Shown: piece by piece, positions 1 to 6,667 of the stretch
How positions within the stretch are numbered: the stretch's first letter is position 1
How the letters are laid out: each line of letters opens with the position of its first letter
Source: DATIKM01 sp035477595
GTDB taxonomy: Bacteria; Armatimonadota; Chthonomonadetes; Chthonomonadales; CAJBBX01
Assembly: GCA_035477595.1 (NCBI GenBank)
Contig: DATIKM010000113.1
Span: 1 to 11,573, forward strand
Direction of reading: 5' to 3'
DNA length: 11,573 nt
Notes under the pieces: generated by a model
The model's input: the letters and a program-made list of their open reading frames with translations, nothing else
Databases searched by the model: none
Told to the model about the DNA's origin: nothing
Translations under genes and position numbers: made by a program

Positions 1-585
1 GACCGCGCAGAGCGCGAACTGAATCGAGCCCTGGTCGGCTCCCGGCACTTCGACGATCGCCCTGATGTCCTCCGCGCGCGCCGCGGGCTCCACAAGGTGC
101 GGCGCCACCGCGCACTCTATGGCGCTCCCGGTCAGCGCGTCACGGAGAACGGAATCGGCCGGGGGCGCCGCGCCTTCCGGCACCACCTCGACGCCCTCCT
201 CGCGCCGCAGCTCCGCCGCGCTGCCGGGCCCGACGCTCCGCAGGACGCCCTTGCGCTCGAGGCCCTCGACCACCCGCCGGACGGTGGCGCCCACAAACCG
301 CTCGTACAGGCCGGCGAGCGTCGTGTACCAAGGGGGCAAGGCGAGGTTCAGAGGCGCGCGTTGCTCCGGCTTGCTCAGTAGGACCGGGGCGCGCCCCGGC
401 GGAAGAACGGGCCAGTAGCGGAGCGCGCCGCAGACTTCCGCACGGGCAGGCGCCCGCGCCTTGGCCCGCGCAACGATGCCTTCGAGGGCGCGCTCGTCGA
501 GCGGCGCTCCTTCGGCCGCAGGGTCCTGCGACGGCGAGGTGTCGTAAGAGGGTGGACCGAACCACTCGGGACCGTAATCGTCCAA
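1..585 (-). CDS. Hypothetical protein, C-terminus cut by the left window edge
   Basis: I do not recognise this protein. One minus-strand frame is open from position 585 to the window edge and gives 195 residues without a stop. An in-frame TGA at 592-594 lies just upstream, so the TTG at 583-585 is the only reasonable start; AGGA at 595-598 sits 9 nt before it. The N-terminus is acidic and aromatic (DDYGPEWFGPPSYD), followed by an Ala/Arg-rich helix and a W-P-V-L-PPGRAPVLL stretch. A helical part around residues 85-115 (LPPWYTTLAGLYERFVGATV) leads into R-K-G-V-L, which could be a small helix-turn or winged-helix-like piece, but that is a guess. The other two minus frames here give Arg-rich translations that look like shadows. 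No signal peptide or membrane segment is visible. It lies downstream of pth on the same strand across 355 bp, so it probably has its own promoter. Confidence 0.7.
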   Translation of the reverse strand, partial: MDDYGPEWFGPPSYDTSPSQDPAAEGAPLDERALEGIVARAKARAPARAEVCGALRYWPVLPPGRAPVLLSKPEQRAPLNLALPPWYTTLAGLYERFVGATVRRVVEGLERKGVLRSVGPGSAAELRREEGVEVVPEGAAPPADSVLRDALTGSAIECAVAPHLVEPAARAEDIRAIVEVPGADQGSIQFALCAV

Positions 586-940
586 CGTCCATCATCCTGA
601 GCAGAGGTTTGGCACGGGGAGCCCGGCTGGTGGCTGTGCTTCACCGCGCGCGCGGGCGTTCCCTCCTGCGCGAGAGGCCGGAATGTTACCAGCAGTACGA
701 TGAGGAAGTCTTGCGACGCCCGCGGAACCTGCGCTGAGCGTCCCCGCCGGCTCTTCAGCCGGCTGCTTGGGCATTGCGGGCCGCCACCGCGAGGTCCACG
801 AGGCTCTAGCCGGCGTTTTGCTCCGCTCGGCGGGGGTGAGGTCGAGGCACACGCCGCACGCCAGAGCGAACCGTCCGCCGCGCGAGGGCATGGTGCGTCG
901 CCCGGGCCACACGGAGGAGGGCTGCGCGCTCACGCGCCCC
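586..940. other. Intergenic region between pth and the left-edge gene
   Basis: No convincing gene: the frames that stay open here translate to Pro/Arg/Ala-rich sequence without family motifs. It holds a perfect inverted repeat at 746-763 (listed separately). On the minus strand it also holds an isolated AT-rich hexamer TAACAT (RC of 683-688) that could be a -10 for the left-edge gene, giving a leader of roughly 90 nt, but I see no good -35 at the right distance. No tRNA T-loop motif was found on either strand. Confidence 0.6.
746..763. repeat. Perfect 7-bp inverted repeat with 4-nt loop
   Basis: GCCGGCT (746-752), loop CTTC (753-756), AGCCGGC (757-763). This would form a stable GC-rich hairpin in RNA from either strand. 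It lies about 180 nt after the pth stop on the minus strand. No T-run follows on either side, so it is not a classical intrinsic terminator. The arm AGCCGGC occurs again at 808-814, followed by GTTTT, which allows an alternative pairing with a long loop. Function is unknown; a terminator, an RNA-stabilising 3' structure or a REP-like element are all possible. Confidence 0.5.
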
Positions 941-1534
941 CTACTCCGGCTCCGGCGGAGCGGGGTCGGCGGCCGCCGACCGGTTGTACCGGTTCATGGC
1001 CGCCGCGAAACCGTCGCGCAGCGCGGTCTCCACGGCATCGGCCGCGAGCGAGACGGCGTCCTCCACCAGCGGCCGCTCCTCCGCCCGGAAGCGGCTAAGC
1101 ACGTGGTTCACCAGATCGCGGCCGCCGGGCGCGCCGACGCCGATCCGGATGCGCGGGTAGTCCCGCGTACTCAGGTGGCGTTCGATGGACTCGAGCCCAT
1201 TGTGGCCGCCGGGGGAGCCCTTGAGCCGCAGCCGCAGCATCCCGAGCGGGAGCGCTACGTCGTCGACCACCACGACCACGTCGGCGGGGGAGATGCGGTA
1301 CATGCGGGCGATGGCGCCGGCGGCCTCGCCCGAGAGGTTCATGTAAGTCATCGGGCGAGCGAGGATCACGTGCCGCCCCTCGATGCGCCCATCGCCCAGC
1401 ACGGAGCGCATCGCCCGGCGGCGCACCGCGATTCCGTGGCGGCGCGCCAGCTCCTCCACCACCTCGAAGCCCACGTTGTGGCGCGTGCCCTCGTACTCCC
1501 GGCCGGGGTTGCCGAGGCCCAGAACCAGTCGCAA
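941..1534 (-). CDS. pth: Peptidyl-tRNA hydrolase
   Basis: Pth cleaves the ester bond of peptidyl-tRNAs released by stalled or aborted translation, freeing tRNA in the cytoplasm. The 197-residue product matches the family's usual length of about 190. Family motifs appear in order: GLGNPG with N9, TRHNVGF with catalytic H19, MTYMNLSG with N66, the DD pair at 91-92 with the catalytic Asp, GSPGGHNGL with N112, and the RIRIGVG strand. The frame stays open upstream to 1660, but family alignment puts the start at the TTG of 1532-1534, one residue before the usual K/R-L-x-V-G-L-G. That TTG is preceded by GGGAGGG (1542-1548) with 7 nt spacing. Upstream residues look like translated promoter region. 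The tail after residue 185 is short and Pro/Ala-rich. Its common neighbours (prs, rplY) are absent, and it is divergent from the glycosyltransferase cassette. Confidence 0.97.
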   Translation of the reverse strand: MRLVLGLGNPGREYEGTRHNVGFEVVEELARRHGIAVRRRAMRSVLGDGRIEGRHVILARPMTYMNLSGEAAGAIARMYRISPADVVVVVDDVALPLGMLRLRLKGSPGGHNGLESIERHLSTRDYPRIRIGVGAPGGRDLVNHVLSRFRAEERPLVEDAVSLAADAVETALRDGFAAAMNRYNRSAAADPAPPEPE

Positions 1535-1576
1535 TCCGTCGCCCTCCCGGCGCCCCTGGGCGCTCCCTGCGGCCCA

Positions 1577-1606
1577 TTGACAGAGTACCAGCTTAGTCCA
1601 CATAAT
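1577..1606 (+). promoter_or_regulatory. Sigma-70-type promoter for the glycosyltransferase cassette
   Basis: A -35 hexamer TTGACA (1577-1582) matches consensus fully, and CATAAT (1601-1606) matches the -10 at 5 of 6 positions, with an 18-bp spacer. Transcription would start near 1613, giving a leader of about 38 nt to the ATG at 1651. In DNA this GC-rich an AT-rich pair at the right spacing is unlikely to be chance. It lies in the 116-bp gap between two divergent genes. No equally good promoter is visible for pth on the opposite strand. Confidence 0.75.
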
Positions 1607-1638
1607 GGGCGCAAGCGGGAGGTCACGGCCGGCCCGCT

Positions 1639-1643
1639 GGGAG
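1639..1643 (+). promoter_or_regulatory. Ribosome binding site, first GT2 gene
   Basis: GGGAG, 7 nt before the ATG at 1651. This supports that ATG as the start. Confidence 0.65.
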
Positions 1644-1650
1644 CCACCGC

Positions 1651-2430
1651 ATGACCTCAACCGACGCCCAGGACGCCCAGCCTGCCGTCGCGCGTCTGAC
1701 GGTCGTCGTCCCCGCGTACAACGAAGAGGATCGCATCGGCGCCACGCTCGAGCGCATGACGCAGTACCTCGGTGAGCGCGGCGGACCCTACGACATCCTG
1801 GTGGTGGACGACGGCAGCACGGACGGCACTGCCGATCGGGTGCGCCGCGCCTCCGAGGGAGCGCCGGTCGCGCTCGCGCACTACGGCGAGAACCGCGGCA
1901 AGGGCCACGCCGTGCGCTATGGCATGCTGCGCGCCGAGGGCGACCTCGTCCTCTTCTCCGACGCGGACTTGGCCACGCCCATCGAGGAGCTCGAGAAGCT
2001 GCTCGCCGCCGTCGAGAAGGGGGCCGATATCGCCATCGGGTCGCGCGACGTGGCGGGCGCCCGGCTGGAGAAGCGCCAGTCCATCGTGCGGGAGCTGGGC
2101 GGCAAGGCGTTCAACCGCTGCGTGCAGTTGCTGGCGGTCCCGGGCATCCACGACACGCAGTGCGGGTTCAAGCTGTTCCGCCGGCCGGTCGTGGAGCCGG
2201 TGTTCAGCCGCTGCCGCATCGACAACTTCTCCTTCGACGTGGAGGCGCTCTACGTTGCGCGCTTGCTGGGCCTCCGGATCGCCGAGGTGCCCGTCCGATG
2301 GGCGCACCAGCCCGGCAGCAAGGTCCGGTTCGTCCGCGACGGGCTGCGGATGGTTCGCACTCTCTTCCGGCTGCGCGCGACCGACTACCGGATCGCCCCC
2401 CACGCGGCGCTGAGCAAGCTGGGCCGCTGA
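1651..2430 (+). CDS. GT2 glycosyltransferase, dolichyl/polyprenyl-phosphate beta-glucosyltransferase (Alg5/DPG synthase) type
   Basis: Predicted to move a hexose from a nucleotide sugar to a polyprenyl phosphate on the cytoplasmic face of the membrane. The 259-residue protein has a GT-A fold: VVPAYNEE (19-26), VVDDGSTDGT (51-60), NRGKG (81-85), the metal-binding DAD in SDADLATP (103-110), GSRD (130-133), QCGFKLF (170-176), and DNFSFDVE with acidic acceptor-site residues near 191-198. The S-D-A-D-L-A-T-P and Q-C-G-F-K-L-F combination is typical of the Alg5/DPG subgroup rather than Dpm1. There is no transmembrane segment, although Alg5 proteins often carry an N-terminal one and GtrB-type enzymes C-terminal ones; here residues 230-259 are basic (RMVRTLFRLRATDYR) and may bind the membrane surface. 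First gene of the cassette, behind a strong promoter and RBS. The actual sugar and acceptor are inferred. Confidence 0.92.
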   Translation: MTSTDAQDAQPAVARLTVVVPAYNEEDRIGATLERMTQYLGERGGPYDILVVDDGSTDGTADRVRRASEGAPVALAHYGENRGKGHAVRYGMLRAEGDLVLFSDADLATPIEELEKLLAAVEKGADIAIGSRDVAGARLEKRQSIVRELGGKAFNRCVQLLAVPGIHDTQCGFKLFRRPVVEPVFSRCRIDNFSFDVEALYVARLLGLRIAEVPVRWAHQPGSKVRFVRDGLRMVRTLFRLRATDYRIAPHAALSKLGR

Positions 2431-2486
2431 ACGGCCCGGTCCTCAGAGGCTGTCCGGCCGGTCATCCCGCCCGCACGGCTCCATGC

Positions 2487-2491
2487 GGAGG
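2487..2491 (+). promoter_or_regulatory. Ribosome binding site, second GT2 gene
   Basis: GGAGG, 10 nt before the ATG at 2502. The 71-nt gap after the first GT2 holds no clear terminator or promoter, which fits co-transcription. Confidence 0.6.
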
Positions 2492-2501
2492 CGGTGGCGA
2501 C

Positions 2502-3227
2502 ATGCGCACCGTGGTGGTCGTTCCCACCTACAACGAGGTCGAGAACGTCAGGGAGTTCGCGCGCCGGTTCGGCGAAGCGGCGCCGGACCTCGAGCTGCTC
2601 CTCGTTGACGACGCCTCGCCGGACGGCACCGCGGACCTCGCGGAGCGCGTGTTCGCGTCTCGGGTCGGCTACCGCGTCTATCGGCGCACCGGGCCGCGGG
2701 GCCTCGGCCGCTCCTACGTCGAAGCCTTCCAGTGCGTGGTGGGCGAAGGGTACGAGCGGATCGTCCAGATGGACGCGGACCTCTCCCATGACCCGAAGCA
2801 CCTGCCCGCGCTCGTCGCCGCCACGGACAACGCCGACCTGGCCATCGGATCGCGCTACTGTAGGGGCGGCGGGGTGCGGGAGTGGCCCGCGCGCCGCATC
2901 CTCCTGAGCCGCTGGGCAAACCTCTATGTGCGCGCCATCGCCCGCGTGCCACTGAGCGACGCCACGGCCGGGTTCCGTTGCTGGACGCGCGAGGCGCTCA
3001 TGGCGATCGACCTGCCCAACGTGGCCTCGGAGGGGTACTCCTTCCAGGTCGAGATGGCCTGGCGCGCTCACCGGGCAGGCTTGCGGATCGCCGAGGTGCC
3101 CATCGTGTTCACCGACCGCCACTTCGGCGAGTCCAAGCTGTCTGGCCACGTCATCTGGGAGTCCGCTAGGACCCCCTGGCGCCTTCGCCGCGAGGTCGGC
3201 CCCTCGCGGTGGCGGGAGGGGGCGTGA
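2502..3227 (+). CDS. GT2 glycosyltransferase, polyprenol-phosphate mannosyltransferase (Dpm1) type
   Basis: A 241-residue protein of the soluble-type Dpm1 class, which transfers mannose from GDP-mannose to polyprenyl phosphate. Visible motifs: VVVPTYNE (4-11), VDDASPDGT (35-43), RGLGRSY (66-72), the metal-binding DAD in QMDADLSHDP (89-98), IGSRY (115-119), SDATAGFRCW (152-161), EGYSFQVEM (177-185) and the Dpm1 signature FTDRHFGESKLS (203-214), whose R and SK contact the lipid phosphate in characterised homologues. No transmembrane helix is present, so membrane contact must come from an interface helix or a partner. The start is the ATG at 2502; the frame is open farther upstream but only across sequence shadowing the previous gene. 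Its TGA overlaps the GTG of the methyltransferase gene by 4 bp, implying translational coupling. The donor sugar is inferred from family only. Confidence 0.93.
   Translation: MRTVVVVPTYNEVENVREFARRFGEAAPDLELLLVDDASPDGTADLAERVFASRVGYRVYRRTGPRGLGRSYVEAFQCVVGEGYERIVQMDADLSHDPKHLPALVAATDNADLAIGSRYCRGGGVREWPARRILLSRWANLYVRAIARVPLSDATAGFRCWTREALMAIDLPNVASEGYSFQVEMAWRAHRAGLRIAEVPIVFTDRHFGESKLSGHVIWESARTPWRLRREVGPSRWREGA
3214..3219 (+). promoter_or_regulatory. Ribosome binding site deciding the methyltransferase start
   Basis: GGGAGG lies 4 nt before the GTG at 3224, which itself forms a GTGA overlap with the previous stop. An alternative in-frame GTG at 3209 lies before this site and would add five residues (MAGGG) without its own ribosome binding site. 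Confidence 0.5.
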
Positions 3228-3949
3228 ACGCCGAGGAGTATGAGCGGATGTACCGGCTCGAGGACACCTACTGGTGGTTCGTCGGCCGGCACCATCTGGC
3301 GATCGATCTCCTCGACCGGGCCTTCGGAGGGCGGCGCGACCTGCGCATCCTCGATATTGGCTGCGGGACAGGGGCGATGTCGGAGCTGCTTGCCGCGTGG
3401 GGGGAGGTGGTCTCCGCCGACTGCAGCCCGCTGGCCCTCGCCTTCAGCCGGAGGCGGGGGCTAGTTCGCGTGTGCGCCGCCGACGCCATGCACCTGCCGT
3501 TCCGCGACGAGTCCTTCGACGCGGTGGTAGCGCTCGACATCATCGAGCATCTGCCGGACGATGCGGTCGCCGCGCGCGAGATCCGCCGCGTGCTCCGGCC
3601 AGGCGGGCGGCTCGTGGCCACGGTTCCCGCCTGCCCCTCGCTGTGGAGCGCCCACGACGTGGCGCTCATGCACCAGCGGCGCTACGTGGGGTCGCAGGTA
3701 CGCCGGCTGATGGACGCCGGCGGCCTGCGCGTGCGTCGGCTCACCCACGCGACCACGCTGCTCTTCCCGCTCGCGTGGGTCACCCGCGTACTGGCCAGGC
3801 GCTCCGGATCCCTGCACGCAAGGCTCGTGCCGCTGAGCGGCCCCGCCAACCGCCTCCTCGTGGGCGTCATGGCAGCGGAGAACGCCCTGCTGCGCCGCTG
3901 CGACCTGCCGTTCGGCCTCTCCGTGTGCTGCGTCGCGGAACGGGTCTGA
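3224..3949 (+). CDS. Class I SAM-dependent methyltransferase (Methyltransf_11-like) of the glycosyltransferase cassette
   Basis: A 241-residue Rossmann-fold methyltransferase. The N-terminal YWWFVGRH (16-23) after a short acidic helix is a hallmark of a subgroup often found beside GT2 enzymes. Motif I is LDIGCGTG (43-50); the acidic residue after strand 2 is D66 (VVSADCSP); motif II-III is FDAVVALDIIEHLPDD (98-113), followed by LRPGGRLVATVPA (124-136). H144 and H150 lie in a loop (SAHDVALMHQRRY) typical of this subgroup. A hydrophobic patch around 178-190 (TTLLFPLAWVTRVL) could be a membrane-contacting helix. The acceptor cannot be read from sequence; genomic context suggests a lipid-linked sugar or a lipid. 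I chose the GTG start because of the 4-bp GTGA overlap with the Dpm1-like gene and the preceding GGGAGG. It is the last gene of the unit, and a convergent gene follows 345 bp later. Confidence 0.9.
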   Translation: MNAEEYERMYRLEDTYWWFVGRHHLAIDLLDRAFGGRRDLRILDIGCGTGAMSELLAAWGEVVSADCSPLALAFSRRRGLVRVCAADAMHLPFRDESFDAVVALDIIEHLPDDAVAAREIRRVLRPGGRLVATVPACPSLWSAHDVALMHQRRYVGSQVRRLMDAGGLRVRRLTHATTLLFPLAWVTRVLARRSGSLHARLVPLSGPANRLLVGVMAAENALLRRCDLPFGLSVCCVAERV

Positions 3950-4294
3950 GGCGGCACGCTCCCCGACGCGACGCTTCTCGACCCGTGGCTCATCGTCCGC
4001 CCTGCTCACGATGGCGGGCGGCCGGGCGCTCACCGCCTCCGCGGCGGCCCCTGGTCGTCGCTGGCACGGCCATCGTCGCCGGTGTGCGGTGGTACTCCGC
4101 TTGCGGAGCGAGCGGGTCGCGGTGGCGACGGAGCGGCTCGCATACCCCGGCGTCGCGCGGGAGAGAGAGCTCGCTCGCCTGCGACGACTGGCCTACGCGC
4201 GCCGCGCCGTGGAAGGCGTCACGCGCAGGCTCGGGAACCCCGCGCTGGGCCGGCCGACCGTACGGGTCTGCCCGCATCGTCCGGCAGGACAGCG
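3950..4294. other. Convergent intergenic region, methyltransferase versus PAP2-glycosidase
   Basis: No gene is supported. A long plus-strand open frame from 4011 runs into the next gene antisense and is Arg/Ala-rich, so I treat it as a shadow. Both flanking genes end here, so terminators are expected, but only weak hairpins are visible: CATCGT/ACGATG (3991-3996 and 4008-4013, loop 11) and CTCCG/CGGAG around a CTTG loop (4095-4108). Neither is followed by a T-run. Confidence 0.6.
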
Positions 4295-6667
4295 CTACTC
4301 GAAGCGGACGCGGTCCAGGAAGAAGGCCAGCGGTTCGCGCTGGGCGCCCACCACCCAGCCGAACCCGGTCTTGATGCGGGATAGGTTGAGCCCCGCGAGG
4401 TCGATCGCGAGCTCGGTCCACTCGGCGGTGAGGGTCGCCTCCAGTCGGCGCACCTCCGCGGAGTCGGGATAGGGCTTGTCGCGGCCCAGGCCGCCTATCT
4501 GGAACGTCACCTGCTCGCCGCCCCTGGCTCCCCGCGCGAGGAACACGAGCCGCCTCGCCCCAGTGAGGTCCCAGCCGCCAGGCTGTTCGCCCCAGTCGCC
4601 AGGCGGGTTCTGCCAGAGGACGCCCGCCCAACCGGTGGTGGGGCGCACCTCGAAGCGCAGGCTCGTTCTGCCGGAGCCCGGCCGCTCGGTGGAGTCCGGC
4701 TGCATCGCGATGGCGGCCGCGTCGCCCATCCAACCGGATGGCGCGTAGGGCGGGTTCGGCGCGCCGGCCTCGTCGTGAACCACGAGCGGAAGCCGTGCCG
4801 CCGGCGCGCGCCGCTCATCACCGCGCACCCGGAGCGTCACGTTCGCCGTGGCGCCGCTCCCGCGCCCATCGCGCGCAACGACGAAGAGGCGGTAGGCGCC
4901 GGGACGATCTGGCATGCGCACTTCGGCGCCCCTCGCATCCCCCCGCCTCACGGCGGACGGGAACGCGGGCGGCTCGGGCTCCGGGTCGCCGCCCGTCAGG
5001 TACCGCTCCGCCTCGGCGCGCAGCTCCCAGGTCACCGTAAGCCGGTCGCCGTCGGGGTCCGACGCCGCCAGCCGGGCGCGGACCGTGGCGCCGGGCGCCA
5101 CCTCCGCCTCTCCCTCGAGCCGCAGCGACGCTATCCGCGGGCTGCGGTTAGCGGGCGGCCTGCCGGTCCACGCCTCCTGCATCGCGTCCACCGCGCCGAG
5201 GCGGGTACCGTCGGGCAGCAGCATGCCGAACCAGGTGGCCGTCGCCTCCTGCTTCCATCCCCAGATGAAGGCGTAGCCGCCCAGGCAGAGCGGGTCTGCC
5301 GCAACCGCCTGCCAGGCGCGCCGGTAGCTCTCGGCCTTCTCGGTGCTGGTGGGCTCGATGACGGCGCCCCACGGGGTCCTGCCGACCTCCCAGGTGCCCG
5401 GCGGCCCGAACTCCCCGAGCAGGTAGGGCTTGCGGCCGCCCGCCCTCCGGTAGCGCTCCGGCAGGGACGCCGCGCCGGCGTAGCTGTTGATCCCCACGAT
5501 GTCGATGCTGGGGGAGTACCGGTGCAGGCTGCCGACCTTGTCGCCGCCGATCTCGGCGATGACCGTCATCACCGGGCGCCCGGGGTCGAGCTGCTTGACG
5601 ATCCTGGCCAGCCGCTCGATCTCGCGCCAGATGGCCGGGTTGGAGCCGTCGCCCTCCATCTCGTTGCCCAGGCCCCATAGCAGGACCGCCGGGTGTGACC
5701 GGTAGCGCTCCACCAGCCGGCGCACGCGCTCTTCCTGGCGCCGGACCTGCTCCGGGTCGGAGTAGCGGAAGCCCTGTCGCTCCTGTCCGAGCCAGATGCC
5801 GAGCGCGACCGTCATGCCGAGGCGGTGCGCCTCGTCCAGCACGGCGTCAGACCCCTCGGCGTCCCACAGCCGCACGCTGTTGCCACCCGCCTCGCGCAGC
5901 GCCGCGAGCGAGCCACTGCCGCCCGCGCCCATGATGCGCACGGGCTGCCCGTCCCGGACCAGCCGCCAGCCCTCCCCGCTTCGTTCCAGGCGGACGGTGG
6001 TCGGACCGGCAGGGGCCTGCGGCGCGACCTGCGCGGCCATGGCGAGGCAGCCAAGGAGGAGGAAGACGCTCACGGGCACGGCGGTCCTTACCGCGGTTGC
6101 GGGTGCGGCCCTCCAGCGGCGCGCGGGGAGCACAACAAGCCCTCCCACGGCTGCACCGAGAGCCCAGCCGCCGAGCATGTCGAACGGGTAGTGGTAGCCG
6201 AGGTAGACGCGCGAGTAGCCGATCACGGTGGGCAGCAGCAGCCACCACCAGCGCCGCCGGCTGCGGCCGAACAGGATGCCGACCGTGGCCAGGGCGGACA
6301 TGTTGGCCGCGTGGTTCGATGGGAAGGACGGCGAGCCGGGGCAATCGGCGCCCGGGACAAGGCGCACGTGTGGGGCGGCGAAGCCGCCGCCTGCCACGCG
6401 ATGGCAGGGGCGATCGCGCGGCAGCCAGCTCTTGATGACCCGGTACGAGAACATGTCCGTCAGGGCCACCGCGGCGATGGCGCACAGCACCCACGCACGG
6501 GCGCGCGGCGAGCCGCGCCAGAGGACGGCCACGGCGAAGAGCGCGAGGGCGGGCAGGAACCAGAAGTGGTGGTGCAGGCTGGTGATGCGCGGCATCAGCC
6601 AGTCGAGCGGCGCGTTGGCGGCGCCGCGGTTCAGCAAGGCCAGGAGGCTGGCATCGAGGTCAGCCAT
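4295..6667 (-). CDS. Fusion: BcrC-like PAP2 membrane phosphatase, TIM-barrel glycoside hydrolase, Ig-like domain and carbohydrate-binding-type module
   Basis: One uninterrupted frame of 790 residues. Residues 1-185 are a PAP2 phosphatase with all three motifs: K79-x6-R86-P87, PSFPSNH (113-119, N in place of the usual G) and SRVYLGYH-x3-D (152-163). Such enzymes dephosphorylate lipid phosphates or undecaprenyl pyrophosphate outside the membrane. Residues 192-213 look like a signal peptide or sixth helix, with a lipobox-like LLGC ending at C207. Residues 220-502 resemble GH2/GH5-type TIM barrels: WGLGNE with E336 as likely acid/base and LLGEFGP with E419 as likely nucleophile. Residues 507-618 are Ig/cadherin-like (ASDPDGD). 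Residues 627-790 form a beta-sandwich module (PSGWMGD, GWAGVLWQ, GGWDLTGARRL) known from secreted glycosidases. Basic loops at 51-57, 134-139 and 183-194 are cytoplasmic by the positive-inside rule, placing both active sites outside. The ATG at 6665-6667 overlaps the GNAT stop. Substrates unknown. Confidence 0.9.
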   Translation of the reverse strand: MADLDASLLALLNRGAANAPLDWLMPRITSLHHHFWFLPALALFAVAVLWRGSPRARAWVLCAIAAVALTDMFSYRVIKSWLPRDRPCHRVAGGGFAAPHVRLVPGADCPGSPSFPSNHAANMSALATVGILFGRSRRRWWWLLLPTVIGYSRVYLGYHYPFDMLGGWALGAAVGGLVVLPARRWRAAPATAVRTAVPVSVFLLLGCLAMAAQVAPQAPAGPTTVRLERSGEGWRLVRDGQPVRIMGAGGSGSLAALREAGGNSVRLWDAEGSDAVLDEAHRLGMTVALGIWLGQERQGFRYSDPEQVRRQEERVRRLVERYRSHPAVLLWGLGNEMEGDGSNPAIWREIERLARIVKQLDPGRPVMTVIAEIGGDKVGSLHRYSPSIDIVGINSYAGAASLPERYRRAGGRKPYLLGEFGPPGTWEVGRTPWGAVIEPTSTEKAESYRRAWQAVAADPLCLGGYAFIWGWKQEATATWFGMLLPDGTRLGAVDAMQEAWTGRPPANRSPRIASLRLEGEAEVAPGATVRARLAASDPDGDRLTVTWELRAEAERYLTGGDPEPEPPAFPSAVRRGDARGAEVRMPDRPGAYRLFVVARDGRGSGATANVTLRVRGDERRAPAARLPLVVHDEAGAPNPPYAPSGWMGDAAAIAMQPDSTERPGSGRTSLRFEVRPTTGWAGVLWQNPPGDWGEQPGGWDLTGARRLVFLARGARGGEQVTFQIGGLGRDKPYPDSAEVRRLEATLTAEWTELAIDLAGLNLSRIKTGFGWVVGAQREPLAFFLDRVRFE

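Noticed and set aside
1535..1660. A 42-residue N-terminal extension of Pth up to 1660.
   Set aside because: It would translate the divergent promoter region; Pth proteins begin just before the GLGNPG motif, where a TTG with GGGAGGG is found.
4011..4472. A plus-strand open frame in the convergent gap running antisense into the glycosidase gene.
   Set aside because: No ribosome binding site or family motif is visible, it has Arg-rich composition, and its second half overlaps the well-supported C-terminal module of the fusion protein.
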